Shown: piece after piece, positions 36,461 through 46,836 of the stretch
Numbering within the stretch: position 1 is the stretch's first letter
Layout: every line of letters begins with the position of its first letter
DNA from: Solanum dulcamara
Lineage: Eukaryota; Streptophyta; Magnoliopsida; Solanales; Solanaceae
DNA length: 64,000 nt
Direction: 5' to 3'
Assembly (NCBI RefSeq): GCF_947179165.1
Contig: NC_077248.1
Coordinates: 53,367,732 to 53,431,731, forward strand
Notes under the pieces: model-generated
Seen by the model: the letters and a program-made list of their open reading frames with translations, nothing else
Database searches by the model: none
Told to the model about the DNA's origin: nothing
Made by a program: the position numbers and the translations under genes

Positions 36461-36850
36461 ATCAAAGATAACCTCTTCATTGTTTAGTCAAAACTTTAGT
36501 TGGCCAGTTCATGTCTACCAAAGCACGTTCGGTTGCCAAGAATGGTCTACCCAGAATGATAGAAACATCAAAGTCTACCTCGCAATCAAGAATGATGAAG
36601 TCGGCAGAAAATATGAATGATTCGACCTTTACTAGAAGATCATAAATAATTCCCATGGGTTTTTTCACAGTATGATCTGCCATCAAGAGATGCATTAACT
36701 TTGATTTGGGGGCTCCTAAGCCCAATTGTCGAAACACTGTGAGTGGCATCAATTTAATGCTAGCACCCAAGTCACACAACATTTTTGCAAAGTTGAATAC
36801 CTCAATGGTTCATGGTATGGTGAATGCACCTAGGTCTTCTTTAATTTGCA
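36461..36850 (-). pseudogene. Aspartic protease of element D
   Basis: Open piece 36782-36477 starts MLCDLGASIKLMPLTVFRQL and continues KLMHLLMADHTVKKPMGIIY, VKVESFIFSADFIILDCEVD, then ILGRPFLATERALVDM. The DLGAS triplet context, the ADF-I-LD strand and ILGRPFL are standard for Athila-type retropepsins, which cut gag-pol into mature proteins. This is the best preserved domain of D over its roughly 100 residues. Confidence 0.88.
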
Positions 36851-38750
36851 CAAGGGAGCGAGTAGTGATTGCATTACAATGATGCACGTTATTGGTCAGT
36901 TCAAAACTTACCATTCTCTTCTTTGTGACAAGATCCTTCTTAAACTTTGTATATCCCGACATTTATTCTATTGCCTCTATCAAATGAACATTCACCGAAA
37001 GTTGTTTTAACATGGAGATAAACTTAAGGAACTTTCCATCTTTGACTTTCTTTTTTAATCTTTGCAGAAAATGAGGAGGAGGTCTTGGCATTGGAATTAG
37101 AGTTAGAGCATCATATTTTGCATCGCCTGCTTTCTCACCATGCTATGCATCTCTTTTTTTAGGTTGTTTGGTGCTTAACTCTTTCCCTACTACTTCTTCC
37201 CTAATTTTTCTTTCTGCTTCATCCTTACTAACAGCCACGTCGTTCACATCATCCTCAAATTTTTGATTCATTATGGAAAGATCATTTTGTATCCTTAAGA
37301 TTATCCTCTGTTGTGTCATACTTTTACATCATCTTTTCCATTATGTCTTCGATTCTTGCAAGTACATATCCCCCATGTCTATTTCCAGGAGGGATGTATT
37401 CACCACTATTATTGTTATCTCTCTTTCTCTAATCTCCTTCTCTATCTTGCCTGCGGTTGTGATTATTGTATCTATTTCGATTGTAATTATTCTCGTGATT
37501 ATAGTTTCCATCATGATTGTAGTTGTTTTCATGGTTGTAATGACCCTCTCGATTGAAGTTGTTATAGTTTCGACTTTGATTTCCTTGACCTTGGCGCCAA
37601 GAATCCTAATTATATGCTTGGGCTTTAGTCCAGAAACCCCCCACTTAATCATTCACATAATAAGGACCTTCCTCATATCTATAGTCTTCATAACTTGGTG
37701 CCTTACCTTGATGGTCAATTGCATTTATTTTCTCTTATCCCGTGCTTTTGACTACCAGCTTGATTTTAGTTTTTAACTAAGCGAGCTCTTAAAGTATCTC
37801 TTTTTTTTAAGTTGGGATTCTAATTTATGCAAACAGAAAAAGAGCTTTACGAAGTTTCTGTGTCCCTAGTGCTCCAGGATCGGTTGGTCTTTATAACACA
37901 ATCAAGTATCTCTGAAGCCTCTTGAAAAGTGTTAGTCAAGAATACTCTACCAGTGATGATGTCGGTAATAACCTTTCTATTATGATCAAGTGCCCAGTAC
38001 AATAGTTCAAGAAGTGACTCATCTGCTATCCTATGATTTGGCATACTTCGTAGATACTTTACAAATCTCTCCAAAGCTCCACAAATTGACTCTCCGAGAA
38101 ACTATTGGAAGTTGTTGATTCTGTTTGTTAGTTTCAACTTCTTAGAAAATGGAAAATATTTCTCCATGAATGCTATGCGTAATTCATCCCAAGTTGTGAT
38201 GGCATTGTACGGAAGTTTGGATAACCGAAGCCTCACTAGTAAGTGATAATGTAAAAATGCGTAGTCCAATGACATCCATATTTAATCATGGGTCGCCAAC
38301 ACTACTTTGGCAAACATATGCCACATTCTGGAAATGAATGTATGGATCTTTGGATGACAATCTAGCAAATAGTCCTCTACTATAAAGCATTTGAATCAGC
38401 CCGCTTATGATGCTAAACTTAGTTCCTGGCGGCAATAGAGGTAACACAATATCACCCATTGTTCTGATGGTACCAGGGTGGACCCCATAATTGTTCCATA
38501 TGCCAAATTCAAGGCGTTGTTTAGGAGGAGGACATTGTATTTCTACTTGTGGATTGTTAAGGACATTATTTGGTTGATGTTGCGGAGGGTGTTGTGGTGC
38601 ATTGTCATGTTGCTCTTCAAGATGTTTTGTGCCATCAGCAATTTTGTGTCCCTCATTGTTATTGTTGTTGTTCGCTATCCTACATAATGCTCTTTCAATT
38701 TCGAAATTGATTGAAATCAAGGGAATGCCTTGACTTCTCGTATTTGGCAT
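36851..38750 (-). pseudogene. Gag of element D (degenerate)
   Basis: The start MPNTRSQGIPLISINFEIER at 38750 follows the primer site by about 120 bp. The first piece (38750-38286) holds an asparagine run, a Q/P/N-rich stretch and the capsid beginning KFSIISGLIQMLYSRGLFAR with DPYIHFQNV, which matches the F-G-x-x-x-x-DP-x-x-H pattern of Athila gag. A later piece (38074-37847) reads LLELLYWALDHNRKVITDII. The region 37340-37650 encodes, in one minus frame, repeats of the NYNH/NYNR type; the plus-strand open frame at 37273-37776 is its shadow. Frames are broken. Confidence 0.8.
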
Positions 38751-38859
38751 GCTCTAGGAATAAAAACTTGTTTCAGCTCAAACAAAAAGAAATGTAACAT
38801 AAAATAAGGAAATAATGACTACCAATCAAATAATAAATATTAATCTTAATTTAAAAGCC

Positions 38860-38887
38860 AAATTCCAAGGCATTGGTGCCAAAATTT
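38860..38887 (-). other. Primer binding site of element D, tRNA-Asp-like
   Basis: Right inside the 5' LTR end the minus strand reads ttttggcaccaatgcc, close to tggcgccgttgcc, the complement of plant Asp-tRNA used by Athila elements, with a few mismatches. The LTR ends with gcgaatca just before it. Confidence 0.65.
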
Positions 38888-40480
38888 GATTCGCACAAAT
38901 TACACCTCCCTTAAGAAGTATAAAATGGTCCTTAATCAAATATAGAACCTAACAAAGGTTAGGGTCGATCCCAAGAGGAATATGGCTTAGACTTTAGACC
39001 AATAGTTTATTATTTGCTTTAGTAATCAATTTATTTCTATAAGATAAATAAAGGGGTGGTTTGATAAAACTAATCAACAAATCAACTAACAAACATCAAC
39101 AAATGAAAGTACAATTTAATGTGGTTTAAATCAATAAGAAGTGCAACTTGGGTTTTAAGTGTTTCCCATGAATCCTTAACTAAGTAGACCCTTTTTTATT
39201 AGTAATCCTTCCCTAGCGTGTTACATGTTGAATCTGTAAGTTAATTTCACCTAAGTTCTTGATCCATCAAATAAGTGAATATCACTACGCAACTTGATCC
39301 GTCCACGAGTGTATGTTTTACTAACCCTTACCAATGATCTCAGATTTAACTATCCCTAGATCCGTTCAAGCTAATTAGATGAGGATTATTATCCCCAAAT
39401 CTCATTGCTTGATTCTTTTTTCCATCCGTTACCTCCTTGATCCATCAAGTATGGATAAGGCGAGTTCTAACGTTGGCCATCATTAAAAAGCAATCAAAAT
39501 GAAGGGAAAAACCAATACTTGAATGCACACTATTCACGAATTACTTTTTATTAAGTTCTACATCATTAATTCTTCCTGGTTTCCACAACCCTAGTTGTGG
39601 ATTAGATACTCATAACTACGTTTTCACAATCAATAATATTCAAGTTAAAAGAAATCATAACTTACAATGATGATTGTAAATAACCCAAAATATTTTTAAT
39701 AAAATCCTAACATAAAATATTAATAAAAAACCTGAATTCAAGAATAAAAGCTCAAAAGCAGTTTAATCTATATTCTAAACCCCAAAAATGCGCATCAAGT
39801 AATCTAAAGCTAAGGAGTGTATTTATAGACAAAAAATCCTAAATAAATATGAATTTGGAAAACATAGGAAACCTTAAGTCGGTTTGGGTCTACGGCTCGT
39901 TTCTATGGGTCATAACATCTTAGAAAAGTCGTAGACCCAACTCGTAATCCTTTACATTGTACTAAGGAATTCTTCTTCTTCACGACCATTCTTTATGGCT
40001 CTTAACTCTGAGAACGACTCATCAAATCAGGTCATATATACTATCCTTCCTTTATCACGTGTAACTTCAAGTTACGAGTCAGTTCTGCGACTCATAGGAA
40101 TTTAGACGAGCTGTAGAACTTTCTCATCTTCTTCATTTTTCCCTCATTCTTGCACTTCTACTTTGACGAATTCTCTTGATGACCCGTAAGGCTAAAAATG
40201 AGTCGTTTACTTCACTCATGGTCTTCATTTTACTTGTATTCTTCTCTTCTATCTTTTGACGATTGACGCCTACGATTTGTATAAGTAACGATGAGTGGTA
40301 GGATAAGCCTGTAAACACACAAAACACCTTCCTTCAGTGTTGTGATTCCTCAACCAACTCTCTGACTTAGTTTACTGCAAAATAAGCACAACCAAATCAA
40401 GTATGCTAACAAATGCTTAAAACACATGCACATTCTTTTGTTTTAAAGCATTAAAAGTACCATAAATCCACGGTACATCA
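38888..40480 (-). repeat. 5' LTR of element D
   Basis: 1593 bp, minus-strand ends tgatgtaccgtgg at 40480 and tgcgaatca at 38888. It is collinear with the 3' LTR (1586 bp). Motif-rich half at 39890-40300, for example gttacgagtcagttctgcga and agacgagctgtagaac. Confidence 0.9.
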
Positions 40481-40848
40481 CTCTTGTCTATCGAAGCAAG
40501 GTTAAAGTTGGGGTTTTAACATTTCAATCACGATATTAAGGTATGGTGTGTAGTTCAAAGTATGGACCATACTAACCAATCGTATAAAAATATACCATGA
40601 TTTATAAGATTCTAAAGTGTGATTCCATAAGACCCATCTATGGTCTGTAAAATATTCTACAAGCCGTAAAAGGTGTATGTGGAAGTTACAATTTCCCTAA
40701 ATTTCTGATGTTTCAAGACTTTGATTTATAGATCCATCTTCGGTCCATAAAACAATCCACAATCTTTAAATAAAGACTCCAGAAGTTAGAAAGTTGGAAT
40801 TGGTGTGTTGGAAGAAAATTTTCAAAGAAAATTGCAGAGGAGGTATGT

Positions 40849-43254
40849 CACAACCCAAACTAGGCCATAGGAATGACACGGCGGTTAAAATCCCGAGGGA
40901 TTCAAACCAAGCCTTTTAGCATACATCACATACATAAGGTAAGTAAAAGATATCGATGAAACCATAAAGCAAAAGATCAGTCTTAAACTAAAATATCAAA
41001 TAGAAAGAAACTCAAACATTTCATCTTAATAGACGGAGCTACATACTCATGAACGTCTAAACATGCATCTACTAGTCTATATGGGGGCATAAGACAAGTT
41101 CCTAGCTCACCCAAAATATGAAAGTAAATATCATAAGTAACAATGAAAAGATAAGTGTCTTATTTTAGAAGCATGAGGACTCACCAACAATAGAAGTAGT
41201 ACTACATCTTTAGCCATGAGTGGGAGGCATGTGATGATCGTTGGACCCTACATTATGATATAATATAGGCAAAAAGTATTCATTAGTACATAGAATGCAC
41301 TAAGTATGTGAGAAGCATCATGAACAATGATAATAGGATATAAACAATATGAACATGGGATGCATGGATAATATCTTAAAAGCATGAGTAAACCTTAAAA
41401 ATATTTGAATAATATCATAATCATATGGTCAATATATCATAAATTCATAATGAGAACTTGTACTATAATATATACATATGTGGGATATTATAAGTCATTT
41501 TGACAACCATAAGTCTTTGTGAGATATAGTGTTAACCAACATAAACCATGTGAGCTATAACATAGATTTCGGTATTTATCTCACAAACCAAAAAAAGAGG
41601 GACCATACTTGCCAAGGTAAGAACCATGAAGCCTAAGTGGATCCACTAAACTAATAAGGGATCAAGCCTCAACTAATGGGTGACCCTTTCTAAGGAATCA
41701 AGTCTTTACTAACGGGTGATCCTTCTTCCTATGATGTCACATAGTTAAGGGACAATGGTATTTCTACTAACGGTCCCATGCCTCTATTAACGGGTGAGCC
41801 TCTATCCCAAGGTCCACTCGGTGCTAGGTCAACTCTCAATGGAATATCATACATAATATATCATAAGCTTTGAAGATGGTAAGAATCTAGTAATACCAAA
41901 TTTATCATAAATACTTGAAAATCATAAGAATAGATACTTCAACATATCGTGACATCATAACATATTCATAGAGATACTTATCTAAAGTATCCAGATCATG
42001 ATAAACTTATTTATAGAAAATAATGAAAAACCTTCATGATAGCATAATTGCTTTGAAGTAACCTTTGTCTTCATTGAAAATTCATAATTCATACTTCATC
42101 GATAAACTTTATTAAAAATTATAATTCATAAGCTCATGATACATGCATAATTGAATCATAAATTAGTAATCATAAAGCAGTAATAATGCAATGGTCATCG
42201 TAAAATACCTTGAAAATATATGGTTGAATTGAAATCATGTATGAAGAGATAATTAACATTGAATAATAATATATTTGAGTTGACCCATATGCAATTTGAT
42301 CAAAACTAGAATTTAGGAAAAAGTCATAGAATAAGATATTTGAGAAAACCTTGGGACTCCATGGGTGAATTCCCATATAACTTTATAGTTCAAAGCCCTA
42401 GATGCAAGATTCTAGCAATGGAGACATGATCGTGGCCTTGGAGCCTTCAATTGACTTAAATAAGAAGATATATCTTTGGGAGAGTGGCTAATGAATGAAA
42501 ACCCCTTGAGAAAACAATAACTTAATGGACCCCTTCACACAAACCTTCAAGGGTCGTGAAGAGCACCACAAAATGTACAATGGGTCCATGGTGGCTAGGG
42601 GCATGGCCTCAAGGTAGGGGTGCCCTGCACGATGGCCACCATAGATTGTGGTTCTCACCACAAGCCATGGAGGGGCTCATGGAAGGGTCTTCTTAGAACC
42701 GTCCTTGAAGCCTCCTTCACGGGGGATATCCATAAGCCATGGTTCTTAAAACGGCCCATAAAGGGCCTCATAGAGACCACCCTTGCAACTTTTCTCATAA
42801 ATATTTTTTCCAACATTCCAAACCCGACTTCCAACTTCTGGGGTCCTATATGGTCTCCAAGAGGTCCTTGATGGATATTTTAAATCTCTAAGGCTCATGG
42901 AGACCTCTTGTGAAAGGACCGTAGGAAGTGGAAATTTTGGGTCAACTTCTACAAACCAATGTACAGTACGTATAGCATTTCATGGTCCATCTAAAAGCCA
43001 GTATATTGGAGCTCTAGGAAACTATAGAAGGTTCCTTCCATGAGACCTACACAACTTGTGATTTATTCCATGGCTTATAGTGCTCTCGTTGTGGGCACTC
43101 CTCTAGGAAACCATATCACATTCCCACCATAGACCCTTGAATGGTTCGTGGTGCTGTGTACAGCCCGTCAAGGGCATCCATTAAGGGTGCCCAATAGTTA
43201 GTTCCTTGAGTGTGTTTTAGACTTTTCTCATTTATTTATGATGAAACCTTGTCA
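40849..43254 (-). repeat. LTR abutting element F (minus strand, about 2.4 kb)
   Basis: Minus-strand ends are near tgacaaggtttc at 43254 and ggttgtgaca at 40849. Landmarks of the superfamily appear in reverse complement, including the gtccactcggtgctagg block near 41812 and the conserved block near 41250-41310. The segment 42530-43160, near the LTR start, is rich in catgg-type motifs (accatagattgtggttctca, cataagccatgg). It could be the 3' LTR of element F or a separate solo LTR. The flanking bases (aggta left, a-rich right) do not form a duplication, and F's integrase stops right next to it. Confidence 0.65.
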
Positions 43255-43261
43255 TTTTTTG

Positions 43262-44100
43262 TATTTATCCTAAGATGATTGAAATCAATGAACAAGCTAT
43301 CAACATATCTTTCAAGGTCTGAATAGTATGCTCAACTTGACCATCCGTGTGCGGGTGAAAATCCATACTAATTTTAACTTTAGTACCAAGACCCTTTTTG
43401 AAAGATCTCCAAACTTAAAATATAAATTGAGTACCTCGGTCTGAAATGATAGACAATGAAACACCATGAAGCTTGATGAACTCTTAGATGTAAAGTCTAG
43501 CATAATCCTTGGCCGAATAGGAAGTCTTAAAGGGAATAAAATGTGACGACTTAGTCATATGGTCAACAACAACCTAAATTGAACCTTGTTGCCTATGGGT
43601 ATGAGGGAAACCTGTAATAAAGTCCATATTCAATTCTTCCAACTTTCAAGTAAGAATATTAATTTTTTGAGCTAAGCCTCCTGGTTTTTTATGCTAACCG
43701 TCACTTGTTGACAATTAGGTCATTTAGCCACAAACTCCATAATATCCTCTTCATATCATTCCACCAATATACTTCCCTTAAATTTCAATACATCTTTGTG
43801 GAGCCCAAATAAATAGAATACTACAAACTATGATATTCGGACAATATCATTTCTCTCAAACCATCAACATTAGGAACACACAATCGGCCTTGATATCTAA
43901 GCACACTATCTCCCCTTTGAGAGAAAGCCTCATTGGATTTTTCAGCAACCAATTTCTTCAACTCCACCAAGGTAGGATCATTATCTTGCTTTGCCTTAAC
44001 ATCTGCCACAAGAGACGATTTGGAACCATCTTGCACAACAACACTATCCTCTGAATCAACCAAGCGAAAACCCAAGCGAGCTAATCTATGAGAATCATGA
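43262..44100 (-). pseudogene. Integrase of element F (truncated)
   Basis: The core remnant is HTDGQVEHTIQTLKDMLIAC at about 43365-43290, the usual TDGQSERTIQTLEDMLRAC block, after which the sequence leaves the family (SLISIILG and a stop). Upstream, 44075-43821 is the RNase H/integrase linker with LVDSEDSVVVQDGSKSSLVA and LRYQGRLCVPNVDGLREMIL. The H2C2 cysteines lie near 43720. Stops and shifts separate the pieces. Confidence 0.8.
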
Positions 44101-45480
44101 ACTAACTCCTTCTATTCAACCTCAACATGGGTAACACTATTCATGGACAATCTACTTAGAGCATCGGTAGCAACATTCCCTATACTCGAATGGTAAAACA
44201 CAGTCATATCATAATCCTTCAATAACTCAATCCATATATTTTATAGAAGATTCAAATTCTTTAGGTTGAACACATATTGCAAACTCTTATGGTTGGAGAA
44301 TATATCCACATGGACACCAAAAAGATAGTGTCTCTAAATTTTCAAACCAAACACAACCATTGCCAATTCTTAATGATGAGAAGGATAGTTCTTTTCATGC
44401 ACCTTAAATAGCCTAGAAGCATAAGCTATCACCTTACTATTTTGCATTAGAATGGAACTAAGACCAACCCTTGAGGCATAACAATATACAACAAACCCAT
44501 CAGATCCTTCCAATAAAGTCAACGCCAAAGAGGAAGTAAGTCTATCTTTCAAATCTTGGAAGCTTTCTTCTTATGCCTCGGACCATTGGAATTTCACCTT
44601 CTTATTTGGCCTAGACCTTTGTCTCATTTTGATATTCAAAGTTTCTTGGATTTAGCCAATTATTAATGATGGTTTTTGGAATGATTCCCTTTAATTTCAC
44701 TTTTTTGTTAGTCAAAATAGTTAAGGGAGGTGCACTGGAAGAGAATCATTCCACAAACCGTCATTAATAACCAGCTAAATCCAAGAAACTTTGAATATCA
44801 GAAGGAGACAAATGTGTAGGCCAATTCTTTACCTCTTTGATTTTCTTAGGATCAACCATAAGGCCTTCACCGAAAATAATATGACCAAGTAATTAATGAA
44901 ACTCAACCAAAACTCACACTTTCTAAACATCACAAATAGTTGATGATCCTTGAGAATTTGCAAGACAATCCTCATATGATCGGCATGCTAATTCTCTCTG
45001 AGAATAGATCAAAATATCATCATTGAACACAATAACAAACATATTTAAATATTATTTGAACACCTAGTTCATCAAATTCATAAAAGTTGCAGGAGCATTC
45101 GTTAGTCCAAAAGACTAACTAAGAATTCAATGTGACCATATCAAGTTCTGAAGACCGTCTTCGGAAAGTCAAAATCCCTTACTTAAAGTTGATGATAACC
45201 TGATCGAAGATCAATCTTTGAAAAGTAACTTGCTCCTTAGTGTTGATCGAACAAGTCATCAATCCTTGGAATGGGATACTTATTCTTAATTGTGACCTTA
45301 TTCAATTATCGGTTGTCAATACACATATGGAGAGAACCATCCTTCTTCCTAACAAAGAGGGATAAAGCACCCCATAGAGAGATACTCAGTCTAATAAAAC
45401 CCTTATCTAATAATTATTTCAACTGGTCTGTTGACTCCTTAATTTCCATTAGGGCCATTTGGTAAGGAGGAATAAAGATA
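44101..45480 (-). pseudogene. RNase H and RT of element F
   Basis: The piece 44552-44370 reads [20 protein letters not shown] and [20 protein letters not shown], the RT connection and start of RNase H. Near 45010 the active-site box reads VIVFNDDI, keeping both Asp. Near 45340-45240 the fingers region reads CIDNR, then [20 protein letters not shown] with shifts. A 57-bp segment is duplicated in inverted orientation at 44631-44687 and 44743-44799. Compared with element B, the second copy is in the native orientation. Confidence 0.8.
44631..44799. repeat. Inverted duplication of 57 bp inside element F RT
   Basis: Bases 44631-44687 (starting gatattcaaagtttcttgga) match the reverse complement of 44743-44799 at about 52 of 57 positions by eye, with a 55-bp spacer. 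The segment corresponds to a coding stretch that is single-copy in element B (about 15914-15967). Confidence 0.8.
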
Positions 45481-46240
45481 GGTTTGGTATCAGGAAGAAG
45501 AATAATACCAAAGTCTATCTTCCTTTTGGGAGGGATACTTGGGAGATCATTGGGAAATACTTCCAGAAACTCATTAGAAACCAAAACTGACTTAAGAGTA
45601 AGAGCTTCAGAATTTGAATCCCTAACCCAAACAAGATGGCCTATGAAACCTTTAGAAATCATTTTTGAGCTTTAAGGTATGAGACAAATTGACCTTTAAA
45701 CAAGAAATTACAACCTTTCCATTCTAGGACTGACTCATTAGGAAACTGAAACTTAATCACATGAGATCTATAACATATGGAATCATAACATGCATGAAGC
45801 CAACCCATACCTAGAATAACATCAAAATCAATCATATCATGCTCTACAAGATCAATTAAGGTGATTTTATGGATAAATGAAACTAGAAAATTTCTATAGA
45901 TTCTTTTAGTCAAAACTGAATAACCAACAGGAGTATAGATCGACAAGGGATCTAACAAGATCTTAGGACTAACAACAAATTTTATAGCAACATAAGGAGT
46001 AATAAAACATAAAGTAGTACCCAGACCTAATAAGGCATAAACATCAAACTCAAAGAATCTTAACATACTTGTCACCACATCAGGAGACTCCTTTAAATCC
46101 TTCCTAGTCTAAAGAGCATAAAATTCATTTTGGCACTAATTGACACCAGAACCCATAGTAGCACCATGCTGAATCATTCGACCTGTAGCCTGAGTCTGGG
46201 TCTAGGGTCGACCACCATATAACATACCATAAAATTCTTT
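45481..46240 (-). pseudogene. Protease and gag-protease linker of element F
   Basis: The piece 46078-45659 reads MVTSMLRFFEFDVYALLGLG, then TPYVAIKFVVSPKILLDPLS and DLVEHDMIDFDVILGMGWLH. This is the retropepsin region of this gypsy lineage, with the active-site loop reading LGLG where LDPG/LDSG is usual, so the catalytic Asp is lost. The piece 45662-45414 is the protease-RT linker with [20 protein letters not shown]. To 46210 the minus strand reads TQTQATGRMIQHGATM and FYALXTRKDLKESPDVV, the end of gag. Confidence 0.8.
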
Positions 46241-46514
46241 TTATATTTTTTCTAAAAGATTGTCAGGCGATCCATGTTATCTATGAAGTTCTACATGAGT
46301 TGTGACGTTTGGAAATAGGTTTAGAGGGATTTGGATAGAGTTGGAGGCCAAGTAATGAGTTGTGGTAATCAACCTACTTGCGTAAGCTATTGATTAGGAT
46401 GTCTTACATAATAAATCTACTTGAGTAGACATCGAGTTTAAGTAGCAAGGATTACATAGGTTCTTAAAGTGAGACGAGATTACGAACCCATAGAAGAGGG
46501 AAAAGAAGGCGTAG

Positions 46515-46602
46515 CACCTACTTGAAATAAGTAGGTGCTTCACCTACTTGGACTAAGTAGGTGATGCACCTACTTGGACAAAGTAGGTGATACACCTACT
46601 TG
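46515..46602. repeat. 26-bp tandem array of a self-complementary unit in LTR G
   Basis: Three full units start at 46515, 46541 and 46567, each 26 bp, plus a partial unit at 46593. Each full unit reads cacctactt, four to five bases, then aagtaggtg: a 9-bp arm with its exact inverse. Related half-sites occur upstream at about 46370 (aacctacttgcgtaag) and 46419. Confidence 0.92.
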
Positions 46603-46651
46603 TAGTGGAGCCTATGCTGCCACATAGCAGCTTTGGATTAGGTGCATGGAT

Positions 46652-46836
46652 GAGGTGGCGTCCTAGGGGCTGGACACGTATCACCCCTAGGGGATACCAC
46701 GTGTCACACTTTAAAGGAGCATATATATACATGTTAAGATGACTAAGAGGTCATTTTCTTCAGCAAATTATACTTAGACTTTGAGAGAATTTAGAGAACA
46801 AGAGAGAGTAACGGTAGCAACAAGAACAAGGTAAGT
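46652..46836 (+). promoter_or_regulatory. Putative promoter of LTR G: palindrome, G-box, TATA box, splice donor
   Basis: An imperfect palindrome at 46673-46705 pairs gacacgt with acgtgtc around cccctagggg and contains a perfect G-box cacgtg (46698-46703). A TATA-like atatatatac follows at 46721-46730. About 100 bp downstream, aacaaggtaagt (46825-46836) fits a plant 5' splice donor (aag|gtaagt). The spacing is what one expects of a plant promoter with a short leader. Activity cannot be judged from sequence. Confidence 0.55.

Larger units (their letters stand above)
25682..40480 (-). mobile_element. Element D: Athila/Tat-like Ty3/gypsy retrotransposon with extra 3' ORF
   Basis: A 14.8-kb minus-strand element with two readable LTRs (38888-40480 and 25682-27267), a tRNA-Asp-like primer site, gag, protease, RT/RNase H, integrase and a further ORF region between integrase and the 3' LTR. 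Flanks are ctcct (25677-25681) and ctctt (40481-40485), a 4 of 5 target duplication. A 389-bp MITE-like element lies inside (34722-35110). The LTR pair differ at several percent of positions by eye over the 200 bases I compared, so the insertion is not recent. All coding regions carry stops or shifts. Confidence 0.9.
24134..40848 (-). repeat. LTR E (minus strand), split by element D
   Basis: The minus-strand LTR end is tgtcacgactcgagaca at 24134. The first part runs to 25681 and the remainder resumes at 40481 after element D, ending against the next LTR at 40848. The two parts sum to about 1.92 kb, like LTR I (1917 bp). The left part shows the reverse-complement landmarks of this superfamily (actaagtatgaggaatatgc-like near 24590). 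The right part has the motif-rich segment near the LTR start (acccatctatggtctgtaaa, about 40635-40760). No clean TG start is visible at 40848. Confidence 0.65.

Noticed and set aside
37273..37776. 167-codon plus-strand frame rich in Ile/Val, membrane-like
   Set aside because: It is the antisense shadow of the Asn/Tyr/His-rich repeats of element D gag. AAY and NAT codons read as Ile/Val in reverse.
42620..42871. 83-codon plus-strand frame in the 40849-43254 LTR
   Set aside because: Built from the ccatgg-type motif array of the LTR; no similarity to a known protein.
46515..46602. CRISPR-like short repeat array
   Set aside because: Units are head-to-tail with no unique spacers, and the DNA is a plant LTR. 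It is a tandem palindrome array.
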